A DNA stretch of 64,000 bases from Elymus sibiricus (GCA_039707655.1 CM077665.1:77315954-77379953); one strand, 5' to 3'; shown: positions 47,236 through 60,003, counted from the first letter of the stretch. The notes: a model not told the origin generated them from the sequence alone. Program-made: numbers and translations.

Positions 47236-48983
47236 GTAATTTGCATGGGTTATAAGACTGGTCCAAAAGTACCAGGTATTCAAGGAGTGCATAATCAAAA
47301 CCACATGGAGCACATAAAAGAGAAATTGTGGGTTAATGATATTGATGTGGTAATTTGAAAGGGCGTGAGTGTATGGTTGTCGGTTAGTAGGAATATCGAT
47401 AGGTAAAGGATGTTAATTTGTTGTACATTTAAATATTGGTTATTGCATGGTGATGATGTGTGAGCATTCTTATTCCTCGTTGAAATCCTAGTACTGTTTA
47501 GGTCGGAGGCGCGCGATGGTTAACTCCTCCCAACCTCCTCCCTAGGGGCATGCGAGCAATACTTTGCTTCGAGAGAGCTAATAAAGCTTTGCAATAAGTA
47601 TGATAATTCTTTATGACTAATGTTAATCCATGGATGTACGCACTCTCACCTTTTCATATATTGCTAACCTCTTCGGTACCGTGCATTGCCCATTCTCACC
47701 TCGAGGATCGGTGCAACTTTCGCCGGTGTATCCAAACTCCGCGGACTGATACGCTCTGTTGCACATAAGCCACCATACCTACATATCATGGCATTTCCAT
47801 AGCCATTCCGAGATATATTGCCATGCAACTTTCACCGTTACATCATATGACTAGTACATTCATTGTCATATTGCTTTGCATGATCATGTAGTTCACATGG
47901 TATTTGTGGCAAAGCTACCGTTCATCATTGCTTACATGTTATGCTAGATCATTGCACATCCTGGTACACTGCCAGAAGCATTCATATAGAGTCATATTGT
48001 TTGGTAGTTTTTCATACCGAGTTGTAAGTAAATAAAAGTGTGATGTTTATCATTATTAGGGCACTGTCTCTGTGAGGAAAGGATGATGGAGATAATGATT
48101 CCCCCACAAGTCGGGATGAGACTCTGGACAAAAAATAAAAGAAAAAAAGAGAAAAAGAAAAAAAGAAAAGAAAGAAAAAGGGAAATAAAAAAAAGACAAA
48201 ATAAATAAATAAGAGAAAAGAGAGAAAGGACACTACTACTACCTCTTTTTCCACACTTGTGCTTCAAAGTAGCACCATGTTTTTCATATAGAGAGTCTTA
48301 TGTTTTGTCACTTCCATATGCTAGTGGGAATTTTTCATTATAGAACTTGGCTTGTATATTCCGATGACAGGCTTCCTCAAATGCCCGAGGTCTTCATGAG
48401 CAAGCAAGTTGGATGCACACCCACTTAGCTTCATTCGAGCTTTCATACACTTATAGCTCTAGTGCATCCGTTGCATGGCAATCCCTACTCCTTGCATTGA
48501 TATCTATTGATGGGCATCTCCATAGCCCATTGATACGCCTAGTTGATGCGAGACTTTCTTCTTCACTTTTTACCCCTTTGATAACTACCACCATATTCTA
48601 TTCCACCTATATGCTAGGTCCATGGTTCACGCCCATGTATTGAATGAGGTATAAAAAGTTGAAGCGCGTTAAAAAGTACGATCCAATTGCCTGACTTAAC
48701 ACCGTGGTGCTTGACATTTGTATTTATGTGGTGAAGACGGAGCCATGCCATGCTTATATGATAAAATGAATGGGGGTAAACATTCTTGAAGGATCGTATA
48801 TTTTGAAAGTTGATGGTTGTGTTATTTATTCTTATGGATATTACTATGTTAATGTTTATTGATTCATCGTTTCTCAGTGATCATACCTGAAAGAGATTAC
48901 ATGTTGGGTAGCATGTCACATCAAAAATTCTATTTTTATCATTTACCTACTAGAGGACGAGCAGGAATTAAGCTTGGGGATGC

Positions 48984-51539
48984 TGATACGTCTCCAACGT
49001 ATCTATAATTTTTTATTTTTCCATGCTATAATATTATCATTCTAGGATACTTTTTGGGCATTTATTTGTTGATTCATATTAATTTTGAGCACTAACCTAT
49101 TAACCCAGTGCCAAGTCGCGCTGGGCATAAAACCCGAAGCCCGAACCCGAAAAACCCGAACCCGAACCTGTATAGCCCGAACACGAAAAACCCTAGCACT
49201 ATATCGGGTAGAAGATCTGAAAACCCGAATTTAATTCGGGTAATTTGGGTATTAGATCATTGTACCCGAATAGCCCGAATAACCCGAAACAATTCTATAG
49301 CCCAGTAAAAATGTCGCACGACGCGCACGCACAAAGGAGGCCCAGCCCACTATCCCGCGCAACCTCCAACAAACCTAGGCTAGGTCACGTTGCGCCCAAA
49401 CTCCCCAACCCCCAACTCCCATTCGGTACTCGCCATAACCGCCGACAAGCCGTGCACTGCCGGCTCTCCTCGCTCCTGCCCTGCCTCGATGCCAGGCTGC
49501 TGGCCAGATCCCGCCAAACCGTCGCCGGAGCGACGAAGTGTTTCCTCTCACCTCTTCTTCATCCTCCTATTTCGTTTCCTCATCTCGTCTCTCTTTATCT
49601 GATGAACACGAGAACGTCGTGGCTACCTTACTTTGTGCAGCGCCATCTGCTGGGAATGCCGCCTGACCCCGTCGCCTCCGTCGGAAGAGTTACGCCTCTA
49701 GATTCGCTTTGCATCGTCCACGTGCAGCTCGTTTCCATCCCCTGCAAGCCGCTGCAGTCGCACGCGTTCCCGTTGCTGCGTTGACCTCGCCCATTGTCCC
49801 CGGCAGGTACCGCCTATGATGCGTCACTAGCTCCCCTGTATCCCACCGCCCCTGCCTGAGAGTGGCAAGTATTAGCAAGCCAGCGACAACGACACGATGT
49901 TCTCCTTCCTCTGCACTTTGTTGCTCCTGTTCGGGCAAATCGGGTAAACCCGAACCCGAATTTTCGGGTATCCGAAATGTCGGGTATTGATTTTTTTGAG
50001 ACAATTTCGGGTATGTGATCTGGAAACCCGAATTCTAAAAAACCCGAATAACCTGACCCGAAATTTCGGGTAAACCCTAACGCCCAGTGTGAGTGCCAAG
50101 TGCCAATTGCTGTTTTCTGCATGTTTTTGGCTTTTCAGGAATACCATACCAAACGAAGTCCAAATACCACGAAACTTTTGGACGATTTGTCTGGACAAAA
50201 ATAAGACCTGGAAGCTTCGGAGGGAGACCGGAGGGCACACGAGGTGTCCCCAAGCCAACACGGCATACCCATGGGGGTGGCCGCGCCCTGATGTCTTGGG
50301 GCCACCTCCCCTGCCCTCTCGCATTGTTCTCTGACCTATAAATTCTTATTAGTCCCAAAAACCCTAGGGAGCCTCCCAAAACACTTTTTTCGCTAGCGCA
50401 ACTCTCTGTTCTGTCATGTGACCATCTGGCGCCCTGTTCCGGTGCCCTGCCGGAGGGGGGATCGATCACGGAGGGCCTCTACATCGACCTTGCTGCTCCC
50501 ATGGTGATGTGTGAGTAGTTCACCACAGACCTACTGGTCCGTAGTTAGTATCTAGATGGCTCTCTCTCTCTCTCTATGTTCTTTGTTGCCATGATCACCG
50601 CGATTCCTGCGGTCATATATCTTATGTAATCAATCTTTGTGGTGTGTTTGTTGGGATCCGATGAATTGTGGGTTTATGTTCACATTATTCATGAAAATGA
50701 TTTGAGTCTCCTTTGAATTCTTATTTGCATGATTATTATAGCTTCGTAATTCTCTCCGATCTATTGGTTTAGTTTGGCCAGCTAGATTGATTTATCTTTA
50801 GTGGGAGAGGTGCGTTGTAGTGGGTTCAATCTTGCGGTGCTCTATATCCCAGTGACAAAGTAGGGGAAAAGAAATGTATTTGTATTGCTGCCACTAAGGA
50901 TAAAATGATGGGGTTTATTCATATTAATTGGATTTACTTTGTTGGCATCATGTCATCATTCTCCAAGCATTACTTTGTTTCACTTAATACTCTAGATGCA
51001 TGCTGGATAGCGGTCGATGGGTGGACTAATAGTAGTAGATGCAGGCAGGAGCCAGTCTACTTGTTTATGGATGTGATGCCTATATGCACGATCATTGTCG
51101 TGAATAAATATTGCATAGCTATGCACTTTTCTATCAATTTCCCAACAGTAATTTGTTTACCCATCCTATGCCTTCTTCGAGAGAGAAGCCTCTAGCGAAC
51201 ACTATGGCCCCCGGGTCTATTCACATATATATTTACAAATGCTACTATTTCCTTGCCACCATTATTTATTTATTATTTATTTTCTACTTTATATTTATCC
51301 AACTATCATCTACACTACTTATCGCTTCCAAGTAACGAGTTCAAGGGGATTGACAACCCTATTGCCCGCGTTGGGTGCAAGTGTGTGCTCTTTTGTGTAT
51401 AGGTGCCGAAGACGGGAAGCTGTGTGATCCTCCTATTGGTTCGATAACCTTGGTTCTCACTGACGGAAATACATATCTAGATTGTGTTGCATCATCCCCT
51501 CCTCTTCGGGGAAAAACCCAATGCAGATCCCAAGTATCA
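48984..51539 (+). repeat. 3' LTR of the plus-strand Athila-type element
   Basis: Starts TGATACGTCTCCAACG after the polypurine tract and ends CCAAGTATCA. Without the hAT insertion it is about 1,571 bp. GC palindrome 50255-50305; TATA GACCTATAAATTC at about 50333. It abuts the interior of a BARE/Angela-like LTR at 51540, which is therefore its target. Confidence 0.85.
49116..50092. mobile_element. Non-autonomous hAT-like element, 977 bp, TSD GTGCCAAG
   Basis: GTGCCAAG occurs at 49108-49115 and 50093-50100 (8 bp, the hAT size). Termini TCGCGCTGGGC and GCCCAGTGTGA are inverted repeats at 9 of 11 positions. Both ends carry dense ACCCGAA/TTCGGGT motifs, a pattern of subterminal transposase-binding repeats in plant hAT elements. 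The middle (49330-49900) is GC-rich. An ORF of 179 codons at 49245-49784 starts inside the subterminal repeats and resembles no transposase, so I regard it as chance. Confidence 0.78.
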
Positions 51540-51593
51540 GGGAGGCACACCAGCCCTTGGTTGGCTGGGTGCACCTTCCCCTAGGCCCATGCG

Positions 51594-53717
51594 TGTAGGA
51601 GATATGCCCAAGAGGCAATAATAAATGTTATTATTTATCCCCATGTTCCTAATTAAGTTTATATTCCATGCTATAACTGCAATGATTCTCGAGTCTGCAA
51701 TATCCACGAGGCCCAGAGGGAAACTCATATGCACGTGTGGTATAATAAACGGTAAAATGTATTCCTAGTCTTGCCTCTAAGACTGGCTCAATTATTGCAT
51801 GATGATCTTATTTTCCTGATCATGGGCATGGCTATGCCGGCAATTTTGAAGGCACAATGTTAGAAGAACATTTGTGTTGAATCGACCCGAATTGGTGTTA
51901 TGCTATGAGATACTTTCGTCACAAGTTAATAGTTAATAACACAGAGAAGTTAATATTTGCATAATTCCTTAGACCATGAGAGTATCGAGTTTCTTCATAC
52001 TTGCTTCATGAACTTTGCGGTTTGTTAAACGTCATCCGTAAATGGGTGGCTATTACGGCGGCTTACGGGTTGATGGAAAAGTGTGTCAAGTAACTTGATA
52101 GCTCAAGATTGGGATTTGCTCCTCCGACGATGGAGAGATATCTCTGGGCCCTCTCGGTATTACGGTATCCATCATCATTTGGCCAGACACAGGGTGAATT
52201 GATCACAGGGATGCCGGAACACGGTAACGAGAAAAGAGAACAATACCGGTAACGAGGTAACTGGCATAGTGGACAAGTTGTTGATCCGCGGGGATGCCAA
52301 CATGTCTCACCTCGGGTATTTGTAACATATCGCGAAGCAATAGGAATAGCACACGGCAACTGGAGGTTCACTCGAATATTCATTCGTGTGGGTATAGGGG
52401 TCAATATGGGTGTCCACGGCTCCGATGTTGATCATTGATCGGAAGGGGTTCCGGGTCATGTCTATACTTCACCGAACCTATAGGGTCACACACTTAAGGG
52501 TCATCTATCTGCTGAATACTAGACAGGGAGTGTGAGAGAATGTCTTCAGAAAAAGTTTCGGAGACAGCGGAAAAGTTCCGAAGAGAGAGGTCACCGGATG
52601 AGTTCCGGTAAAACTGAAAAGTTGTTTTAGGGATACCATTAAGTCAAATTGGTTTTCGGCACACGCCTGATAATTCTTGGAGGGTGCCAGAATCATTCTG
52701 GAAACTTCTGGGAATTTTCCGGAAGAAAAACCGGAAATGTTCCGGAGCTGCCGGAACCGCTTTGTTTGCTTTTCGCAGATGAAAATCACTGATCTGAAAA
52801 TGTTTCGGAACGTGTCCAGAATTGTTTTAGTGGGTACTCTAATTATTCTAAGACCCATAGAAATATTTTCGGATTTATCGGTCACGAAAAATTGGTTTCG
52901 TGAATAGTGAAATAGCATTTATGGTTATGGTTGGAAGTTGGTTTTCCACAAAAGATCTTTTGGGAATGACATGGATGGATGAGAGCCCCTCATGTGGGGC
53001 CCACTTGTGGTGGCCGGCCAAGGAAGATCTCCTCCATGGAGATCCTCTAGCCTTCCCATTTTTCCCCTTTGGAAAATCCATTTGATGGGTTTCTTGGGTA
53101 TTTCAAGTTCCACCCTACCCCTTGGTTTTCCTATAAATAGGAGGAGAGGGGGCTGCCCAAACTTGATCCTTGCTCTCATACACATGCCATACACTTGTCT
53201 GGCTTCTCTCTCCCTCCCCGCGAAATAGTTTCGTAGAGCCGACAGGCTGTCTGGGTTCCGGCAGGAACTAGTTCTGGACAGCGAAGCCCTGCCGGATAGA
53301 TGACACCGTATGTGTGCAACTCTGTAGAGAGATCGTAGTTTCGGTCTTAGTTCGAGAGTGCCTCCCGAAGGGCTGTCCGTGTGACCGTCCGAGTTTCGAA
53401 GGTCCTCCCGAAGGGCTGTCCAAGTGACCGTCCGAGTTTCAAAGGTCCTCCCGAAGGGCTATCTGCGACACCGTCCGGGGGACTGTCCGACTGCCTCCCG
53501 GAGGGCTGTCCGTAGGGCAGATGAGGGTATGCATCCTCGCGGTTGGGAGGTTGTAAATCCTAGCTGTGGGGATCTGCACCGCCGATCGTCATCGACTCTA
53601 CTTCCGCTGCGCTACGAGTCGGTAACGAAAAAGATCAAACCTTGTATGCAGTCTCCATAGTGGTCCTGGGCTGGTGCGTAGGTCGGAAATTTTTGTTTTC
53701 TGCTGCGTTCCCCTACA
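51594..53717 (+). mobile_element. Solo LTR, 2,124 bp, TSD ATGCG
   Basis: ATGCG at 51589-51593 and 53718-53722; termini TGTAGGAGATATGCCC and GCGTTCCCCTACA. TATA CCTATAAATAGGAGG at about 53130. The opening AGGCAATAATAAATGTTATT and the general order resemble BARE/Angela-related Copia LTRs, but internal sequence differs. No internal domain is present. Confidence 0.88.
53361..53513. repeat. ~43-bp minisatellite in the solo LTR leader
   Basis: Four copies of CCTCCCG(A/G)(A/G)GGGCT(G/A)TC start at 53361, 53404, 53446 and 53494, each followed by a GACCGTCCGAGTTTC-like or related spacer. Confidence 0.8.
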
Positions 53718-54807
53718 ATGCGGCTAGGGTTGTGCTGCATCATCCCCTAACTTGGGGCCCACTCCACCCACCTAGGCCGCCGCCCCCCTCCTTGGAGGAG
53801 GGGTTGAGGGCCGGCGACCCTCCCCCTGCCCGTATAAACAGAGGAGGGGTGGGAGGGCTGCCACGCACCTCTTCTCCACGCCCCGACGGCAGCCCTCCCT
53901 CTCTCTCGTTTCTCCTCGTCCTTGTTTTAGTAGCGCTTTGCGAAGCCCTTCTGAAAAATCTCCACCCCCACTTCCACCACGTCGTCGTGCTGGCAGAGAT
54001 CCAATCCACTACTCTGCCTTTGCTCGTTGGATCGAGGAGGCGGAGACATCATTGAGCTGCATGTGTGCTGAACGCGGAGGTGTCGTCTGTTCAGCGCTAG
54101 ATCGAGACGAATCACGATTGGATCGTGAAGAAGTATGACTACATCAACTGCGTTATATACGCTTCCGCTTAACGGTCTATAAGGGTACGTAGACACACTC
54201 TCCCTCTCGTTGCTATGCATCTCCATAGATAGATCTTGGGTGGTCGTAGGAATTTTTTTGTTTCCCATGCAATGTTCCCCATCAGGGGCATCATGAGGTC
54301 TATGCGTAGATGATTTGCATGAGTAGAACACAAAGTGTTTGTGCGCATTGATGTTAAGATTACTTACCTCTATTTGTCTTATTTGGATTCGGCGGTATTG
54401 TGGGATGAAGCGACCGGGACCAACTTTACTTGTCCTCGCACAAGAGACCGGTTCCACCGACTAACATGCGACTCGTATTGCATAAAGGTGGTTGGCGGGT
54501 GTGTGTCTCTCCCACTTTAGTTGGATTCGATATGACAATAGCGGTCCTTGTAGAAGCTTAAAAGGCAACTTGAATATCACCATTGTGGCTTTGTGTAGGT
54601 AAGAACAGTTCTTGCTAGTTGCCCATAGCAGCCACGTAAAACTTGCAGCAACAAAGTAGAGGACGTCTAACTTGTTTTTGTAGGGCATTTTGTGATGTGA
54701 TATGGCCAAGACGTGATTTGATATATGTTGATGTATGAGATGATCATGCTTTTAATGGTTATCATGACTTACATGTCGATGAGAACGGCAACCGGTAGGA
54801 GCCATAG

Positions 54808-55645
54808 TGTCGTGGTTTTGTCACGGCAAGATGTCCTCGTGAGAGAACTTAGGTGTGAGGCCATCGCAACTAGGTGGCGGCTTGAGAGGGGTTGATCGGA
54901 ATCGAGAGACGCGAGTTACCCAAGTTCGGCCCCTCCGATGGAGGTAAAAGCCTACGTCCTACTTTGTGTGTATTGATGATGATGATGATCTCGATTACAA
55001 GGGTGCGGAATCGCTACCTCTAGTCTCGAGGGTTTCTAATCTGTCTATCTCTAATGACTTCAACTTGACCCTCTTGGGGTGACCCGGGCGGTTTACATAT
55101 AGAGTCCAAGTCGGATTAAGACTTACCCTATTCTGACTTCCCATCGCGGGTTTCTTATTACGGGCTTCTCCCCATGGGCTTCTGAGTCCCGGGCTTCTTA
55201 TCTCCAGACGGGCGGCTTACAACCGAGCGGCTTACAGCTGGGCTTGTCTTCAAGACTCATCTTCAGTGACTCATCTTCGGGACTCATCTCCGGGACTTAT
55301 CTTCATGGCTAAGTATCTGCCGGTTCATAACTGTCTGTCGGGTCATAACTGTCTGCCGGGTCATAACTGTCTGGCCGGGTCATAACTGTCTGCCGGGTCA
55401 TAACTGTCTGCCCGTGTCATAACTGTCTGCCCGGGTCATAACTGTCTGCTGGGTCATAACTGTCTGCCCGGGTCATAACTGTGTGCCGGGTCACAACTGT
55501 CTGGCCTCACCCACCGGGTCTCACCAGGGATGCTTAAGTCCGAAGATGACTTAACGCCAGGGCAACTTAAACCCAGAAATGTCTTAAGCCTTAGGGCGGC
55601 TTACCCTTATGAGCCGGACCTTGGTCGTGGGGAATATCCCCAACA
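54808..55645 (-). repeat. 3' LTR of the minus-strand Gypsy element, 838 bp
   Basis: Near-identical to 60004-60837 except for tandem-repeat number and loss of about 23 bp that include the TATATAA sequence kept at 60288-60297 in the other LTR. Confidence 0.9.
55322..55504. repeat. ~19-bp minisatellite in the LTR
   Basis: Ten head-to-tail copies of GGTCATAACTGTCTGCCG, with small changes. The partner LTR (60569-60696) has seven. Confidence 0.92.
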
Positions 55646-58339
55646 TTAGCCCCGAGTTTAGCTTTGAATTTATTCATGCTAAACTCTTGAAATAAGAATA
55701 TGTAAAGAGACCGGTTCACACAAAAATACCAGTTAACCAGCTCCTGAAAATTCTGAATCTCTGTCATATCAATAAGCTGACGCTGGCTCCTTAGAAAAAA
55801 TAACCCTTATTATCTTCAACTGCCTTGGCTTGATAAAATTCGTCTGATGTTGTGCCAACTTTCAATACTTCAGACTTCAATGAAAAAATCCGTATGATAT
55901 TTAGTTGTCTTCCTTGTATCCATATTACCTGTAGCCCCCAAGTCTTAAGAGGAGAACGTAGTGATAGCTTTAAGACTTGCTTCGATATACATATTGCAAC
56001 CCTAGAGAAATCCGGATTGTTCATCTTAGTCACCACTCATATGTAGCCCCTAAGTACCGGGTTGTCTTGCCTGCAGCAATCTGGGACTTGTAAATGTCTT
56101 ATGCTCATAAAACTTCAGCCAGTGTAGCCCCCATGGGCCGGGTCATTATGCAATAATGAGCAGGGACTTCTGCAGAGCTGATTATGTAGACTTGATGAGC
56201 AATGTGTAGCCCCCAAGGGCCGGCTCAGTAAGACAATATTGGGCTGAGATTTAGAAAATGATTGAAAGCCGGCTCATCTCCCTGAGATAACCGGGTTCGT
56301 TGATAATGTGATGAGTTGAAAAGCAACTTGCATTAGCCCCCAAGTGTCGTGGTGCATGCTTGCAGCGACATGGGACTTGCATACTTGATATAATCTTGAT
56401 TTGAATAATGTAGCCCCCAAGTGCCGGGTCGTATGCCTGCAGCGACTCGGGACTATTCTTTCCATTGCAGAATAAATCATATCCATTATATGGACGATAT
56501 TGCTGAATGCTTGGCATATCAATGTTGAACCATGCTCCCTGCTGTGAGCTGGTATTTTTGGATGAGGGAATAACAGCCATTACTCTGAAGGGGCTTTGAA
56601 AACCTCAATCATCCAATATGGGTTATGATAACCATAATGAAAATCCAGCCACATTGGCTATTTAAGATTTGAATAATATAACCCGGTTTGAAAACCGGCT
56701 CCTACAACATAAACCAGGATATCCATGCATATATGATGCATGGTACGACGATGCAATGATGATGCAATGTATGATGCAATGTATGATGATGTATGTGTAT
56801 GATAACAGAGTATAAAAATGTCGGCTTTCAAGGCTCGACAAAAAGAGACTAGCTCTGTTTTGTTTTCTGAAAAACTCAAGTTTTGTTTCAAAGAAGCTTG
56901 GCAAGAAAGCCTTTCATCCCGTAAGCTGGCTCTCATGTGACATAAATCCGTCGTTTAAACCTTAGCAAGTTCAGGGTCTTTAAAAAGATTGACGTTGCTA
57001 AGAGTACGAACGGGCCACATAGCGGAGAGACTACAACAGACAAGGCGAGTTTATCCTAGCTCACTGTAAGCCGGCTCTCTCGTGACAAAAGCCGCCATTT
57101 TAACCTTGACAAGTTCAGGGTCTTATTGCGAGATTGACTATCAAGTTCAGGGTCTCTTTGCAAGATTGACTGTCAAGAGTTCGGCGGGTCACATGCTGGA
57201 GTAGCAAGTTGCAAACAGGCAGGTTTAACTCTAGTATGGCATATAAAGCCGGTCAAGAGGGTATGAAAGCTAAACCCAGTGGGTTGGAAGCCCCCAAGTG
57301 ACCTATAACATGGCGTGGAAACCAATCAAGAGGGTAAGATAGCTATACTCATTGAGTAGGAAGCCCCCAAGTGACCCATATTATGATAAGCCAATAAGGC
57401 AGGATACCCATGTTTGAACCGCGCATCATAGCAGCTAGTTCTCTTTGGCAACCCTTAATTTTCTGAAAACTCGAACTTGCAAGAGATGAATTCCTTTTGA
57501 ACCGGATGTTGAGCCGGATATCGAGCCGGATATCGAGATCTCAAAACTTTGTGAGAGACAGACTTCTCTTGAGCCGGGTTTTAAACCGGAACCTTTTTTG
57601 ACGATCCGGAATCCTTCTTTTGAGCCGGAACTCTCAGATTGCTTGGCACTTTTGCAGCTGGAAATTTTCTGACAGCCTTTAAGTTTTCACCAATGTGGCA
57701 GTAGCCCCCGAGATCGGGTTATTTTTTCTCCAATGACCCGGGGTTCTTGAATTTGCTGAAACTAGCAACATTTGTTGAATCATGTCCGTGTAGCCCCCGA
57801 GTCTTAAGAAGACTCGAGGAGTTGGCTTGAGATTCTCCATACTTGGCCGTGGCATAAACCGGCATATAGTTGACAGAGGAAACGCTGGAATGTGTTGAAG
57901 CTTGAGGCAAGGTGGCGAATTTGATGATCTTCGCAACACTCATTGTATACCCTCGGCGTTGATAACGCGATGTGAATCCATGGAAGGTTGAGGTTGACCG
58001 CAGCAGGTTATAAATGATCTCGTATGAGCTGTGTCAATAACCCGACAATGGTTCATCCCAGCTGGTTGTTGTAGTGAGCTAATCCGCAGTGGCGGCTTGC
58101 ACGCGTGTCTGTTGAGAAACGCAGCATGGACGGATGCGAGTGCAGAATGATGCCGGTGCGCGCTCCGTATCCGCGATATAACGCCACTTTTTTAGAGAAT
58201 AATTGTCCTGCATACAAAAATACCGTAGGGCAGAATAGTTATGCTCGGAGGAATTAAAATGTACTAATAGAATATATAGGAGGGATAACACCTGATCTTA
58301 TCCCCTCCAAAAACCACACGTCTTCTATCTTCCTCGCTC
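55646..58339 (-). other. Non-coding tail of the Gypsy element
   Basis: No credible ORF in 2.7 kb. The phrase GTAGCCCC(C/T)AAG followed by a CCGGGT/CCGGCT motif and CAGC(G/A)A recurs at irregular spacing (55931, 56045, 56125, 56206, 56333, 56410, 57700, 57791). Segments such as TGAAAGCC...AAGTGACC also recur at 57240-57380. Confidence 0.55.
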
Positions 58340-59710
58340 GCTCTCCTTAGTATTGTTTATTAACGCATCCATCCGTCTGAAACTCCGAAGGTATGGTTGT
58401 CAAAACCGTTGGCGACGCCGGCGACGGGAGGCAGGACCTCGGCGGCAACAGCAGCGGCTGAGGCAGACGGCGGTTCGCGGATGGCGGCGGCTCAAGGCAG
58501 ATGCGAGCCAGGGCAGCGGTAGCTAAGAGTGACGCGAGACAAAGCGGCAGCTCGCTGGAATCGGCGGCTCTCAGGCGGCGGCTGTGGAAGTGGCGAGAGG
58601 CGACTCGAAGGCGGCTTGCGGAGACAAATCGACGCGGGAGCAGCTCAGAAGCGGCTTGGCGACGGCAAGCCATCGGGGTGACCGTGTAAGTGGCGCTAGG
58701 CGTGTCCGCGCGAGGGGCGGCGGCGGCTGAGGCTAGGCGTGCGCGCGGCTGGAGGAGCGCGCGGTAGTAGCGGCGGCTCGGCAGCGCTGGTGGCAGAGAC
58801 GGAGCTCGTGGCGGCGGCTCGACCTGGGCGGCTGAAGAGCAGTGATGCGCGCGCGCACGGGTGAGGTGCGGCCAAAGGGAAGATGGGAGGCGCAGCAGGG
58901 CGGCTTCCGGGCGCGTGGTAGGTGCACGACGCGACACACGGGAGGAGCGCGCGGTGGGAGCGGCGACCACAACGGCTTCCGGCTCAACGAGCAAGGCGAT
59001 GGCTGCGGAGGTGAGGAGGCGAGCCATGACGGCTACAGCAGGTGTGGTGGGGCGATACGAGCAGCCACGACGGGTCGGACGCGCGGCAACAGAGGCCCTG
59101 GCGGCGGGCGAAGCAGCATGCGGCGTGGTGGGCACACGAGAGACGGAGGCGGCGGCGGCGGCTCAGCCGCAGCAAAGGCTGAACGCGGCCGGGCGCGGGA
59201 GAGACGAAGGCGGCGGTGGCAGCTCAGCCACAGCAGAGGCCGAGCGCGGCCGGGCACGGGAGAGACGGAGGCGGCGGCGGCGGCTCAGCCGCAGCAGAGG
59301 CCGAGCGCGGCCGGGCGCGGGAGAGACGGAGGCGGCGGCGGCGGCTCAGCCACAGCAGAGGCCGAAACGCGGCCGGGCGCGGGAGAGACGGAGGCGGCGG
59401 CGGCGGCTCAGCCGTAGCAGAGGCCGAGCGCGGCCGGGCGCGGGAGAGACGGAGGCGGCGGCGGCTCAGCCGCAGCAGAGGTCGAGCGCGGCCGGGCGCG
59501 GGAGAGACGGAGGCGGCGGCGTCGTCGGCAGAGGAGCCGGGAACGGCGAGGCGGCTGAAACGGAGCCGCAGGCTGTCGGGTCGGTGGTGGTGAGGCAAGG
59601 CGTGCGATGAGGGCGGGTCGGCGACGGCGCAGCGGCAAAAAGCGAGTCGGGGGCGGCTCGCTTTCTCCCCTTTTTTTTCTTTGTCCGACTCAGCCAGGTC
59701 CAGCAAGGCC
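58340..59710 (-). other. GC-rich block near the 5' end of the Gypsy element
   Basis: Very GC-rich, full of GGCGGC runs. Long ORFs exist on both strands (for example minus 58347-59135, plus 58861-59610), but they are Ala/Arg/Pro- or Gly/Arg-rich in every frame, as expected from composition alone. It lies where gag would be (after the primer site in minus orientation), so it may replace gag. I cannot support a protein. Confidence 0.45.
59143..59530. repeat. ~61-bp GC-rich tandem repeat
   Basis: GCGGCCGGGCGCGGGAGAGA recurs six times (anchors near 59197, 59258, 59319, 59381, 59441, 59499), alternating with GGCGGCTCAGCCGCAGCAGA. Spacing is 58-62 bp, not a multiple of three, so the coded peptides change frame along the array. 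Confidence 0.88.
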
Positions 59711-59982
59711 GATGTCTAATCTCCAGGAAAATCGCGGTCCCCTTTTTTTATCTCCACGTGGGTTGTAGCAGTGGTAGTAATTGATTCTTGTGGATCGCTG
59801 AAGACGGGTGCGGTGGACTGACCGCAACCCTAACTCTTATGTCAATCTAACCTCATGTATGCTGTTTTGACCGCTCGTCGATGACGTAGATCCTCTTTGC
59901 GTTGGTTTTTCGTCATCCGGTTGATCATGTTGCCCTCGATCCCTGGGAGAGCTTCCTCCAAGAACACAACGCCACCGTGCTT

Positions 59983-60003
59983 GGCCCCATGGTGGGCGCC
60001 AAC
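59983..60003 (-). promoter_or_regulatory. Primer-binding region of the Gypsy element
   Basis: On the minus strand GTTGGCGCCCACCATGGGG follows the LTR directly. The TTGGCGCCCACC form is common after the 5' LTR of grass Gypsy elements and fixes the orientation. Confidence 0.65.

Larger units (their letters stand above)
42676..51539 (+). mobile_element. 3' half of a plus-strand Athila-type element
   Basis: Internal non-coding DNA (42676-42871, then 47241-48983) with TGCTTCACTTA repeats, the reverse complement of those at 41232-41382, leads to the polypurine tract TTAAGCTTGGGGATGC and the 3' LTR at 48984. The 5' LTR and coding part are gone. It is interrupted by the 4.36-kb solo LTR and the hAT-like element. 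47241-48983 has no credible ORF; it includes a purine-rich low-complexity stretch at 48128-48235. Confidence 0.7.
51540..54284 (+). repeat. BARE/Angela-like LTR, 3' half, split by a solo LTR
   Basis: 51540-51593 and 53723-54284 join across a TSD. Marks of the BARE/Angela/WIS Copia LTR: CACCAGCCCTTGGTTGGCTG, a CCTTGGAGG GC-rich block, TATA CCGTATAAACAGAGG (about 53828), GCTGAACGCGGAGGTGTCGT, and the end TTTGTTTCCCATGCAATGTTCCCC with ATCA. The family usually ends TCCCCAACA. GGGGCATCATGAGG at 54285 is a worn Met-type primer site. Confidence 0.7.

Noticed and set aside
49245..49784. 179-codon ORF inside the hAT-like element
   Set aside because: Starts within the ACCCGAA subterminal repeats and shows no transposase motif or other domain.
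55322..55504. Regular short repeats that might suggest a CRISPR-like array
   Set aside because: Units are contiguous with no unique spacers, lie in an LTR of a plant retroelement and recur in the partner LTR: a minisatellite.
58347..59135. 262-codon minus-strand ORF and the plus-strand ORFs over the same block
   Set aside because: Both strands are open because of GC-rich GGC/GCC repeats; peptides are Ala/Arg/Pro- or Gly/Arg-rich and change frame along the 61-bp repeat.
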